From a bacterium (GTDB lineage: Bacteria > Thermotogota > Thermotogae > Mesoaciditogales > Mesoaciditogaceae): DNA of 39,970 nucleotides. Under the pieces are notes generated by a model. The model worked only from the letters and a program-made list of their open reading frames with translations. It made no database searches and was not told the DNA's origin. This document shows, piece after piece, positions 1 to 7,320 of the stretch. How positions within the stretch are numbered: position 1 is the stretch's first letter; every line of letters begins with the position of its first letter. A program made the position numbers and the translations under genes. Location of the stretch: positions 1-39,970 of the forward strand of contig JAJYYZ010000016.1 of assembly GCA_021800445.1 (NCBI GenBank). The letters run 5' to 3'.

Positions 1-42
1 TAACCTGAAGCGATAAGCCTTATGCTTTATAATCTTTATCAC
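1..42 (-). CDS. tnpB: IS200/IS605-type TnpB, N-terminal fragment cut by the window edge
   Basis: The minus strand reads VIKIIKHKAYRFRL up to the window edge. KAYRFRL followed by YPN/YPT is the usual opening of IS200/IS605 OrfB (TnpB), the RNA-guided nuclease carried by these elements. Only 14 codons from a possible GTG at 42 are visible, so the match rests on a short motif. The same frame is open upstream to an ATG at 156, so the start is uncertain. An element-end hairpin lies about 120-150 bases upstream (157-179), which suits the left end of a tnpB-carrying element. The nuclease residues lie outside the window. Confidence 0.45.
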   Translation of the reverse strand, partial: MIKIIKHKAYRFRL

Positions 43-156
43 CTTGGCTTTCAATATACTTGAGCATAATCTATATTTATCAAGACAAGATGGTAATACA
101 TGCTGACGAATGATTCTATCTGATTCCATTCTAACACAAATCAAAGAGCAATTCAT

Positions 157-196
157 CTCACCATTTATAGAAGTGGGAGAATTCTTGCTTAAAAAA
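157..196 (-). repeat. 40-base hairpin repeat, copy 1
   Basis: This matches 12419-12458 at 33 of 40 positions by eye. It contains a 6-bp stem with an ATAG loop and ends in a run of A on the plus strand. The stop codon of the hicB-like gene (189-191) lies inside it, at the same position as the stop codon of the small membrane protein in copy 2. Confidence 0.8.
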
Positions 197-371
197 ACGT
201 TAAAGGTATACCTCTTTCAGATCTAACTTCAAGGCACTCAACAATTGCATCACGTATATTTTGAATGGCTTCATCTTTTGTTCTTCCCTGACTAACACAA
301 CCCGGAATCGATGGACAATCTGCAATGTACATCCCATCTTCATCCTGAGAAATTGTCACTATGAACTTCAT
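189..371 (-). CDS. hicB: HicB-family antitoxin-like protein, orphan and probably shortened
   Basis: This 60-residue protein begins MKFIVTISQDEDGMYIADCP and continues with IPGCVSQG, then a helix rich in E, A and I. That is the standard single-domain HicB fold (partial RNase H-like), which in type II toxin-antitoxin pairs binds and neutralises the HicA mRNA interferase. No hicA-like frame is visible on either side. The protein ends GIPLTFF directly in the hairpin repeat, where relatives usually carry some further residues, so the tail may have been replaced by the inserted element. The ATG at 371 is chosen because an AGGTGA ribosome site lies about 4 bases upstream; an ATG one codon earlier is too close. 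Many orphan HicB-like proteins have no known toxin, so its activity is uncertain. Confidence 0.8.
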   Translation of the reverse strand: MKFIVTISQDEDGMYIADCPSIPGCVSQGRTKDEAIQNIRDAIVECLEVRSERGIPLTFF

Positions 372-387
372 CATATCACCTCGATTC

Positions 388-396
388 ATTATAACA
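388..396 (-). promoter_or_regulatory. Extended -10 promoter of hicB
   Basis: The minus strand reads TGTTATAAT, an exact extended -10 site. The inferred start (about 381) falls at the ribosome site, leaving a leader of only about 10 bases. No good -35 is seen. The same TGTTATAAT stands in the same place before rlmB. Confidence 0.6.
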
Positions 397-471
397 CCAA
401 AATGGCGGGTAGCAGGTTGTGTCAAAAATAGAAAACAGACATTAGGGAATAGAAATTAGGGATTGAAAAGC
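388..471 (-). repeat. Promoter-adjacent intergenic repeat A, copy 1
   Basis: Read on the minus strand, this stretch is related to 7198-7305 on the plus strand. Shared blocks in order are GCTTTTCAATCCC, a run of ATTCYCTAAT-like units, ACAACCT, CTACCCGCCA and TGTTATAAT. The first half is a degenerate tandem of ATTAGGGAATAG/ATTAGGGATT. Both copies end in the -10 site of the gene that follows. The plain spacer from here to the terminator at 563 holds nothing else recognisable. Confidence 0.75.
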
Positions 472-562
472 GACATTGCCAATAGCTATGGCAAAACAAA
501 AAATAACGCGTGATAAAGATTGTGATAAGTAACGTGCAATCGGCAAAGACAAAAGGCATGAT

Positions 563-591
563 AAAAAACAACCCCGCGTATAGCGGGGTTG
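563..591 (-). terminator. Rho-independent terminator of the giant lipoprotein gene
   Basis: A perfect 9-bp stem (569-577 with 583-591, mostly CAACCCCGC) with a 5-base loop is followed on the minus strand by six T. It lies about 30 bases past the stop codon at 624. Confidence 0.9.
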
Positions 592-623
592 TAATGGTTA
601 ATTTTATTCAAGAATCTCAGTGT

Positions 624-3600
624 CTATAAAGTACCTGAATATGGACTATTTGCAACCTGTGCACCATTCGTTGTCGGAGTAGCACCTACTATGTTGGAAA
701 CGTAAACTTTGTAGGAACCTGATGGAAGATTTTCAGATGTCACAAGTCCACCACCCGAAACAAATTGTGTGATTGTGGCAACTTTGGTTGTGCCGGTTGG
801 TAACGTGATCGCGGAAGCAGCGTATGTGTAGCCAGTACTGGTATTGACAAAGTAGACATTCGATGGTGTGAAACTGCTGTTGGCTTTGGCAACTGTATTG
901 AATGTTATGACAACTGGAGATCCGGCGGATGTATTCAAGCGTTCAACACTGTTAATATTGAATGTGAAATCGAAAGTGATCACAGTACCGGCATTTGTAG
1001 TATGGTTAACCACACCGGAATTACTCTTGGCAGTAACAGTTACCGTTGCACTTCCGGATTTACCTGCAAAACCATTATTCAGCAAATCAGGAAGCACGTT
1101 GATCGTCTTTGATGAAGAAGATGAAGGCACATAAATAGTTACTGGTGATGTTCCTGCTGCCTTCGATATTATAGTTAACGTTGCCTGATTGCCAACTAGG
1201 CCGCTTATATCATCAAATGCTTTGTAAGTTACCGATGCGTAAGTGGAAGTTGTGCTAAGTTGCGTCTGTGCTGTTGCTGCGACTGTCGGACCTGTTGGAT
1301 CTACCACAAGTGTAAATGTTGCAAGGTACGTTGCGTTGTGGCCGAAAGCATCTGTCGAAGAAGCCTTAATCGTGTATTTCAAACTACCAGGATTAGTTCC
1401 TGTTGCTTTAAAGGTCGCGCCGGATGTTGTTGTGAATGTAAGTGCTGTCGATTTACCAGTAATTCCTTCAGTTGCGATCGCGGTAACAGGCATCTTGGAA
1501 TTGTCGGTGATATTCATATTACCAGAAAGTCCTGCTGAATTTGAAGTATACATGGTAACGGACGCACCGTTAGTCAACGTGTATGGCGACGGTGTAGAAC
1601 CAGTACCATCAGTTAATGTTACCGTTATCGTCGGTGCTTGACCATCAACGTAGACACTCTTAGATGTCGACGCACTGTTTCCGTAGAGATCTGTCGCAAT
1701 GGCTGTCAAGGTTTGGACTCCGTTACCCGTTAAGGTAACAGATGCTGTCCAGAGATTAGGAGCCGAATATGTGGCTGAAACTCCACCGATTTTAACGGAA
1801 ACTATCTTATTGTTGCCGTGATAATCTCCAACCGTTGCCTTAACTGTTGCAGTAAATGTCTTACCAGATCCAACCGTTGCCGGTGCCGTCAGTGTAAGAG
1901 ATGGAGCGGCGGTGTTGACGTAGACAAGCGCAGTAACCGTTGTTTTGTTCTGGTTGACAGATTCGTCTTGGGCTGTGAAGGATGCCGTGTAAGTTCCGCT
2001 GGTAGTCGGAGCAACGAAGGTCATTGAACCGGTTGGTCCGTAGACGTATTTGGTCTGACCATTGAAACCGCCAACCACTTCTTTAATACCAGCCGTACTT
2101 GTTGCGTTAACTGTGAATGTTACATTTCCACCCTTTCCAACAACCGTTGATGTTGGGCTTACAAAGAGTGTCGGTGGTGTCGTTGTGTATATCGGCATGC
2201 CATAAACATTTCCGGCAAGATCGACTATCGGCACGTAACTCGAGACACTCGATGAAAGTTCGACGTTTGAAAGATCCGTTAACACAGAATTGCCGATCTG
2301 AGATGGTGTCCAGACATTGTATCCGAATGTAACTGTGAACTGGGCGGCTATTTCAGAGCCTTGATAGTTGGTAAGCACCGTTGTTGGCACAATATTGGCA
2401 GATGTTATCGTTCCACCATATGTTGCGGAATTCGCCACGAAGGCTTTGAAGCCGTTAACCCACATGGGTTCAGACAGCGTTACTACCGCTTGATTGGCTG
2501 CCACTGCTTTTATGTTGAGTATCTTCGGGCTGTGATCGACATTGGTCACAAAGAGCCTTGTAACAGGCTGTGCGCCAAGACCGGCCACGTTAGTTGCGTA
2601 GAATGTAACCTCATATGGCAGGTTCCGATACTGCGGAGCAAAGACAGACGGCAATGTCACGGTAGCCTTCGCCGTTGCGCTGAAGACCTTCAGACCAAAG
2701 TGATTCGTCATCGCGTAAGATGTTGCTGCATTATCTATAAGATCTAATACGGTTATCTTTGCAGAATTGACTCCTGCGTAATCTGTTGCATTTGCGCTTA
2801 TCGTGTCGCCGTTGGCTATTGTCGGAACTATGCCGGATGTAACGTTAGGAACTGAACTTCCATTGAGAATCACACCGGAGATGACAGGCGCATATGGATC
2901 AACCGCAACAGTTGCGCTGACAGTCGTAGGTCCAAGTTTTGGATCGTTTCCCGTGAAGGATATGTTGTAGACTCCTGGCATTGAGAAGGTCTTGGAGAGT
3001 TTGGATATCGTCCATGGAGTGTCTTGTGCAAATCCTACAGAGGCAAGTAATGATGTTGCCTTCAGAGTCGGAGTCGCAAGTGTCGTTGTTGATGTTGAAT
3101 AAGAGGAGAATTCAACGGCACCGCTAATCGTTGTGTTGTTGCCTGTTGCAAATTTGGAAGTAACTGCCAAATCGTGCAGGTAATAGAGTACGCCATTTAT
3201 GTAATACGTGTAATTGTATGGCTTTGTCAACACAGTTGCCTGGTTATTTATGTTCACACCGTTAAGTACCAGCGATGCAGATGGAGTCACGTTGTCGCCA
3301 AGTGTGTAAAGTGTTGAGAAATATCTGAAGTATTGGTACGTTGACGGTATGTTGAAAGACTGCACAGAAACCTTTGCCGCACCCGGCACTTGATAATACA
3401 CTGGAGCGTAAAGCACTCTAACGCTTGTCAGCGTAGTTCCGGCAGGTGTTGGAACCGGTACACTATATGTTCCATTGGCAGCGGTTACCACAAGCGCTGG
3501 CGTGTTATTGACCATGAATGTTAATGTCATGTTCGGCTGTGGACTCGGTGTAAGGCCAGAAACTGTTACTGGCAATGTGTAAGTACCGGTGGTATTAATA

Positions 3601-6600
3601 ACCGGTGTCGCAGCCATGCCATTTGCCGTGTTGGTCACACCGGCCCCGGATATAGAAATCGTGAATGGCAATGCAGGCTTGACCGTCCTTACAACCTGAC
3701 CAAATATTGCTTTAGATGGTTGTATCGAGTTGTAAACAGAGACCTGTATCGTCTGCGTTGCAACTGCGTTTGTCATTCCGACGTTCTGGTAAAGTCCAGG
3801 AATTGCAAAGAGGAAGTATCCGGATTGCGTGGATGTCTGGGTTACCTGAAGTGGTATGACGTATGCGGCCGTGTTGAAGCCGTTGGTTGTGTTACCAACT
3901 TGAACGTTTATGTAATTGAGAAGTTGATTGAAGTTATTCTCTGCAAACTGTCCCCATGGGAAGAATCTATCGTTGTTTATATCTACCCTGAAGACCGTCG
4001 TGCTCACAGTCGTTGGGGTTGCTCCGAGAGGCGCGTATTGTGCACCGGCAGAGAGCGTAACATTCGGATACACAAGATCGATCGTTATAACTCCCCAGTT
4101 AACCCATGTGATGTGCTGATTGAGTATAGATTGCGGCGCACCCTGGGCGGCAAGAGCATCGTAAATGAGGTCTTTGACGCCGATCATCACGTTATACTGG
4201 GTCTGATTGACCAATCCATTCCCGTATGTGCTTATCGTCGCAGAGTAATAATTTGGCTGCTGCGGAAGCGTTGTTCCAAATGTCGCAGGTAATGTAACCG
4301 TCGTGGCATTTGGATTGTTTATAGGAATGAGTTTTACAAATGCCGTTGGAGAAAGCAAACTGTATCCGCCAACGCTATCCTGAGCAGAGACGGCGAATGC
4401 ATACTTTTCCGTGTTAACGGTCTGTTGATACTGTCCACCAACTGGAGTTGCCTGAGGAGCAGCGCTGGAGTAAAGCACCAGATAGTTTGGAGTCCTTACC
4501 GTGTTTCCGGTACCAAGGACAGTTTGGTTAAGAGTAAAGGTAGTCGGATCAAAATGCTTATCAGAGGCCATTATGTAAGCGTTGTAAGTTCCTGGCTTTG
4601 TGAATGAAACTTTTGCGGTTATCGAGGTTGCCGTCTGACCATAGTTGTTGATATTTGTGTTGTTAGGATACACAAGAAATGCTGTGGCAGGAGATGTCAT
4701 CATAGCCCAGTATATCGCATGATCATCGGTAACCGTTGCTTTAATCGTCATTGGTCCGTAGTAAACCGGCATTGGAATACTTGATATCGAAACGGAAGAG
4801 CCTGAGTATGTAACTTTAACGGTAGGAGCGGCTGTATCGGCTTGAACTGTATAATTGGTCGTTGCAAAAGTTGTCATACTTGCAATGCCCGTAACAGTTG
4901 CGCCTATTGTGTATATGCCGGACGGTCCGTAGAAAGCAACGTTGTAATTCTGGCTTCCATAAACGAATCCGTAAGCGTTTGCACCGTAAGTTTGAACTGC
5001 GCTGACAGGTTCAATGAGGCTATAATTGAAACTCATCGAGTTCGTTCCGTTTTGTGCATTACTGTATGCGACAGCGGTCGCAAAGTTCGTGAAGTTACGA
5101 GGGTAGCCGGTGAACGGGGAATTGACTTTGGATGGAATTCCAAGTTTTATTCCAGTTACAGGCTGCAAAGAATTAACGTTGATTGTAACCTGAGCCGGTA
5201 CTCCTTCGTATGTTCCGTTGGAATTAAGCGTTACAACCGGAGGTGCAGTTACAGGAGAAACATCGTATCTTAAGAATGCAATAGATGTGTTGTTGACATT
5301 TATGCTGAATTTGACATACGCATGATTTGGAGCGACCTGTGGATTAAATAAGTATGCAAGTAATTTGACAGGAACGATAGTTTGTGGAGTTGTATAACTT
5401 CCCGACAAAACTGTTCCCGGTCCCGCTATGGATGTTGTTAACATCTTGCTTGTGAAATATTGCTGTGTCAAATTGAATGATGTGATAGGTTGGGATCCGG
5501 CCTGGATGTATCCGTAAAGATCAAGATTTGATCCGGCAGGTATCGATATCCAGTCATTGGTGTTGACAACGTGACCGGATTTGTCTATCAAGAAGACGTA
5601 TGGTGTGTTGGCGGGATTAGATGTCTGAACTCCAAGTACTGTCGCGACGGCAGTCTTGATTGTATATCCCCATGGATCTTTGAATGTCAACGTCAAAGTA
5701 TTCCAAACATTCGGAGTGAGTTTGGAATTGGAAATAGGCGATTGACTCGTGTAGGTTGCAGCGGCTCCGCTGTTTATGGACAAATAAGCGTTAACTCCTG
5801 GCGTTGTTGTGAATGTGAAAGACGCAGGAATCGTTGTCGCCATGACAAGCCTTGATGGAGTTGCTGGACCACTTGTGACTGTAGGAGATACATATGGCAC
5901 TTTAATGACGACCGAGTTAGATCCGGAAACTGTCGATGCGCCTATTGTGACGGTCGCGTTGACGTAAAGTGTGTAAGTTCCGGTTGCGGATGGTGTCCAT
6001 GTAAATTTGTATGGATTGGAACTGTTGTTAGGTTGTATTGTCTGACCAGTTACACTTGCCCATACAGCGAGTTGCCCGACGTTATTCGGGTTTGTAACCG
6101 TTGCGCTGAAGGTTATGGGAGCATTTGCAACGTAGTACTTGCCCTGATAATTAGGAGCAACGTTGATAAGGCTGACAACCGGAGCGCTGTACTTGGTAGA
6201 TGGCGGAGTTACAGATTGTGAAGAAGCGATTGTAAAACTCACACCGCCGGTGCCTGGATTCTTTGCAGAACTGTAAGCCTGAAATTGCACACTGTAAGTT
6301 CCAGGAGTTAGACTTGTAAATGTGTAATTAAACACGCCAGTATTTTGTCCTAAATTTCCGTTGGCCGGTGTATTGTTTACCAAAACCTGGCTTCCTTTAG
6401 AAAGCGATACAACGACCGACTGGAGTGGACTGTGCGCTACTACCGATGCTGTAACCGTGACATTAGTGGAACTTGTCGATGTAGGCACTATTATGGTTTG
6501 ATTCGCAGTCGGAGATATAACTTTAATGACCGGCGTGAATGTGTCTATCTGGGGCAAAAGGAAACAGCCCGAGAGGACAACCATAAGCAGCGCCACAGAG

Positions 6601-6629
6601 ACAACGAGACCCAAGATCTTTTTACTCAT
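624..6629 (-). CDS. Giant secreted lipoprotein with Ig-like beta-sandwich repeats (2001 aa)
   Basis: Function is unknown; it is probably a cell-surface or periplasmic structural or adhesion protein. It opens with a lipoprotein signal peptide: MSKK, a hydrophobic stretch, then the lipobox LSGC, with Cys22 as the predicted lipid anchor. The rest is rich in Thr, Ser, Val, Asn and Ala, nearly free of Cys, and has no catalytic motif I can recognise. Repeats of 85-120 residues begin with variants of D-x-x-A-P-T-V/I near residues 598, 1241, 1363, 1483, 1573, 1662 and 1777; each carries alternating hydrophobic strands and motifs such as TVTATDxxGN, as in bacterial Ig-like and PKD-like domains. Near residues 1363-1480 the module reads ILNIKAVAANQAVVTLSEPM, as in Ig-like modules that describe boundary values. 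It is a single-gene unit with its own promoter, leader and terminator. Among Thermotogota it could belong to the outer sheath (toga), but that is inference. Confidence 0.85.
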   Translation of the reverse strand: MSKKILGLVVSVALLMVVLSGCFLLPQIDTFTPVIKVISPTANQTIIVPTSTSSTNVTVTASVVAHSPLQSVVVSLSKGSQVLVNNTPANGNLGQNTGVFNYTFTSLTPGTYSVQFQAYSSAKNPGTGGVSFTIASSQSVTPPSTKYSAPVVSLINVAPNYQGKYYVANAPITFSATVTNPNNVGQLAVWASVTGQTIQPNNSSNPYKFTWTPSATGTYTLYVNATVTIGASTVSGSNSVVIKVPYVSPTVTSGPATPSRLVMATTIPASFTFTTTPGVNAYLSINSGAAATYTSQSPISNSKLTPNVWNTLTLTFKDPWGYTIKTAVATVLGVQTSNPANTPYVFLIDKSGHVVNTNDWISIPAGSNLDLYGYIQAGSQPITSFNLTQQYFTSKMLTTSIAGPGTVLSGSYTTPQTIVPVKLLAYLFNPQVAPNHAYVKFSINVNNTSIAFLRYDVSPVTAPPVVTLNSNGTYEGVPAQVTINVNSLQPVTGIKLGIPSKVNSPFTGYPRNFTNFATAVAYSNAQNGTNSMSFNYSLIEPVSAVQTYGANAYGFVYGSQNYNVAFYGPSGIYTIGATVTGIASMTTFATTNYTVQADTAAPTVKVTYSGSSVSISSIPMPVYYGPMTIKATVTDDHAIYWAMMTSPATAFLVYPNNTNINNYGQTATSITAKVSFTKPGTYNAYIMASDKHFDPTTFTLNQTVLGTGNTVRTPNYLVLYSSAAPQATPVGGQYQQTVNTEKYAFAVSAQDSVGGYSLLSPTAFVKLIPINNPNATTVTLPATFGTTLPQQPNYYSATISTYGNGLVNQTQYNVMIGVKDLIYDALAAQGAPQSILNQHITWVNWGVITIDLVYPNVTLSAGAQYAPLGATPTTVSTTVFRVDINNDRFFPWGQFAENNFNQLLNYINVQVGNTTNGFNTAAYVIPLQVTQTSTQSGYFLFAIPGLYQNVGMTNAVATQTIQVSVYNSIQPSKAIFGQVVRTVKPALPFTISISGAGVTNTANGMAATPVINTTGTYTLPVTVSGLTPSPQPNMTLTFMVNNTPALVVTAANGTYSVPVPTPAGTTLTSVRVLYAPVYYQVPGAAKVSVQSFNIPSTYQYFRYFSTLYTLGDNVTPSASLVLNGVNINNQATVLTKPYNYTYYINGVLYYLHDLAVTSKFATGNNTTISGAVEFSSYSTSTTTLATPTLKATSLLASVGFAQDTPWTISKLSKTFSMPGVYNISFTGNDPKLGPTTVSATVAVDPYAPVISGVILNGSSVPNVTSGIVPTIANGDTISANATDYAGVNSAKITVLDLIDNAATSYAMTNHFGLKVFSATAKATVTLPSVFAPQYRNLPYEVTFYATNVAGLGAQPVTRLFVTNVDHSPKILNIKAVAANQAVVTLSEPMWVNGFKAFVANSATYGGTITSANIVPTTVLTNYQGSEIAAQFTVTFGYNVWTPSQIGNSVLTDLSNVELSSSVSSYVPIVDLAGNVYGMPIYTTTPPTLFVSPTSTVVGKGGNVTFTVNATSTAGIKEVVGGFNGQTKYVYGPTGSMTFVAPTTSGTYTASFTAQDESVNQNKTTVTALVYVNTAAPSLTLTAPATVGSGKTFTATVKATVGDYHGNNKIVSVKIGGVSATYSAPNLWTASVTLTGNGVQTLTAIATDLYGNSASTSKSVYVDGQAPTITVTLTDGTGSTPSPYTLTNGASVTMYTSNSAGLSGNMNITDNSKMPVTAIATEGITGKSTALTFTTTSGATFKATGTNPGSLKYTIKASSTDAFGHNATYLATFTLVVDPTGPTVAATAQTQLSTTSTYASVTYKAFDDISGLVGNQATLTIISKAAGTSPVTIYVPSSSSSKTINVLPDLLNNGFAGKSGSATVTVTAKSNSGVVNHTTNAGTVITFDFTFNINSVERLNTSAGSPVVITFNTVAKANSSFTPSNVYFVNTSTGYTYAASAITLPTGTTKVATITQFVSGGGLVTSENLPSGSYKVYVSNIVGATPTTNGAQVANSPYSGTL

Positions 6630-6754
6630 TGATTTCCCTGCTCACCCTGTGGGTTGCAGGAAAACACCTCCCTTCGAGATGTAAATACATTTTTTCATTT
6701 AAAAAAACACATTGCATACTATCAAACCCCCTTTATGGGAGATAAAAGTGCTTT
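6630..6754 (-). promoter_or_regulatory. Long structured 5' leader of the giant lipoprotein gene
   Basis: The promoter at 6761-6789 predicts a leader of about 125 nt. Two successive hairpins lie near its 3' end. The first pairs ACATCTC with GAGGTGT and hides a strong GGGAGGTG. The second pairs TTCCTGC with GCAGGGAA, with an inner CCC/GGG, and hides the AGGGA ribosome site six bases before the ATG. I do not recognise a known riboswitch class. Such masking suggests control of translation, which is inference. Confidence 0.5.
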
Positions 6755-6760
6755 CAAGAA

Positions 6761-6789
6761 ATTATATACTTAAATCCTTTATTTGTCAA
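6761..6789 (-). promoter_or_regulatory. Consensus promoter of the giant lipoprotein gene
   Basis: The minus strand has TTGACA (6784-6789), a 17-base spacer and TATAAT (6761-6766). Both hexamers match the housekeeping sigma consensus exactly, so strong expression is expected. Confidence 0.85.
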
Positions 6790-6817
6790 CGGTTTTATGA
6801 AATAAAAATGAATTTTA

Positions 6818-6906
6818 TGGTGCCGAGGGCGGGACTTGAACCCGCATGAGTTATACACCCACAAGAACCTGAATCTTGCGTGTCTGCCAATTCCACCACC
6901 TCGGCA
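6818..6906 (-). tRNA. tRNA-Leu (CAG)
   Basis: This 89-base gene has an acceptor stem of TGCCGAG with CTCGGCA, a long variable arm as in class II tRNAs, a T arm with GGTTCAAGT, and an encoded CCA. The anticodon stem CAAGA/TCTTG surrounds the loop TTCAGGT, giving anticodon CAG, which reads CUG. Confidence 0.95.
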
Positions 6907-6918
6907 GGATCTTCACAA

Positions 6919-6927
6919 ATTATATCA
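6919..6927 (-). promoter_or_regulatory. Extended -10 promoter of tRNA-Leu
   Basis: TGATATAAT on the minus strand lies 12 bases before the tRNA 5' end. No clear -35 is present. Confidence 0.55.
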
Positions 6928-6984
6928 CATTGTTTTTGATTTTCAGATATACCAAACAAAATTCAAATTTCGCATTATCGCTCC

Positions 6985-7041
6985 GGTAGGTACCCCGCTC
7001 GATATCTGGCCCTCGCAAGCCATCTCGAGGGGCATCCTGCC
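6985..7041. repeat. Large intergenic hairpin in the tRNA-Leu/rlmB spacer
   Basis: The spacer 6907-7320 is over 400 bases long and holds no credible gene. Its middle is a nested hairpin: 6985-6990 pairs with 7036-7041 (one G:T), 6993-7002 with 7025-7032 (one bulge), and 7007-7010 with 7019-7022. It is visibly richer in G and C than the AT-rich flanks. There is no T-run to make it a simple terminator. It may be a dispersed palindromic element or an RNA structure. The rest of the spacer holds the tRNA-Leu promoter and repeat A copy 2. Confidence 0.6.
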
Positions 7042-7197
7042 CTCCACTTCGGTAAATAAGCATTCGGCTTTTAAAGTGAATTCAGTATATCATTTACGGA
7101 GGTTTATTGATATTTCAATCAAATTTTTCATGATCTTCAAATAGTATAACACATAAAAGGGCATAAAGCAAGGAAAATTTTGTATTGGCTATACGCT

Positions 7198-7305
7198 GCT
7201 TTTCAATCCCCAATCTCTATTCTCTAATCCCTATTCCCTAATTCTATTCTTTGTCTTTGCCACAACCTACCCGCCACAGGCTACCTGCTATTGTCGTGTT
7301 ATAAT
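7198..7305 (+). repeat. Promoter-adjacent intergenic repeat A, copy 2
   Basis: On the plus strand this matches the reverse strand of 388-471, and is longer because of extra tandem units and an insert (CAGGCTACCTGCTATTGTCG). It runs straight into the TGTTATAAT of rlmB. Confidence 0.75.
7297..7305 (+). promoter_or_regulatory. Extended -10 promoter of rlmB-mutL
   Basis: TGTTATAAT ends 15 bases before the rlmB ATG, with GAGGTGG between. The expected leader is about 10 bases. Confidence 0.65.
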
Positions 7306-7320
7306 TAACCGAGGTGGATC

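Larger units (their letters stand above)
1..196 (-). mobile_element. Left end of a probable IS200/IS605-family element (partial)
   Basis: This stretch holds a subterminal hairpin (161-166 pairs with 171-176 around the loop ATAG, extended by 157-159/177-179 past one bulged base), then about 115 bases of spacer, then a TnpB-like N-terminus at the window edge. IS200/IS605 elements lack terminal inverted repeats and carry such hairpins near their ends. A related 40-base copy lies at 12419-12458. On the minus strand both copies are preceded by TTTAWC plus one base and a T-run, which may mark the insertion target. The exact tip is not defined. Confidence 0.45.

Noticed and set aside
1-156. A 52-codon protein beginning at the ATG at 156 (MNCSLICVRMES...)
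   Set aside because: The upstream part has no TnpB character and the frame probably stays open by chance between the element end and the true tnpB start. It is kept only as part of the element.
868-6632. Many plus-strand open frames of 60-190 codons across the giant lipoprotein gene
   Set aside because: They are mirror frames of a Thr/Val/Asn-rich coding sequence, lack ribosome sites, show Cys/Arg-rich unnatural composition, and have no matches to families.
6630-6671. Short GTG-started leader peptide ending over the ATG of the giant gene
   Set aside because: The ribosome site abuts the GTG with no spacing, so translation is unlikely. The hairpin explanation fits better.
6836-7144. 102-codon plus-strand open frame
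   Set aside because: It begins inside tRNA-Leu and runs through the hairpin spacer; no ribosome site.
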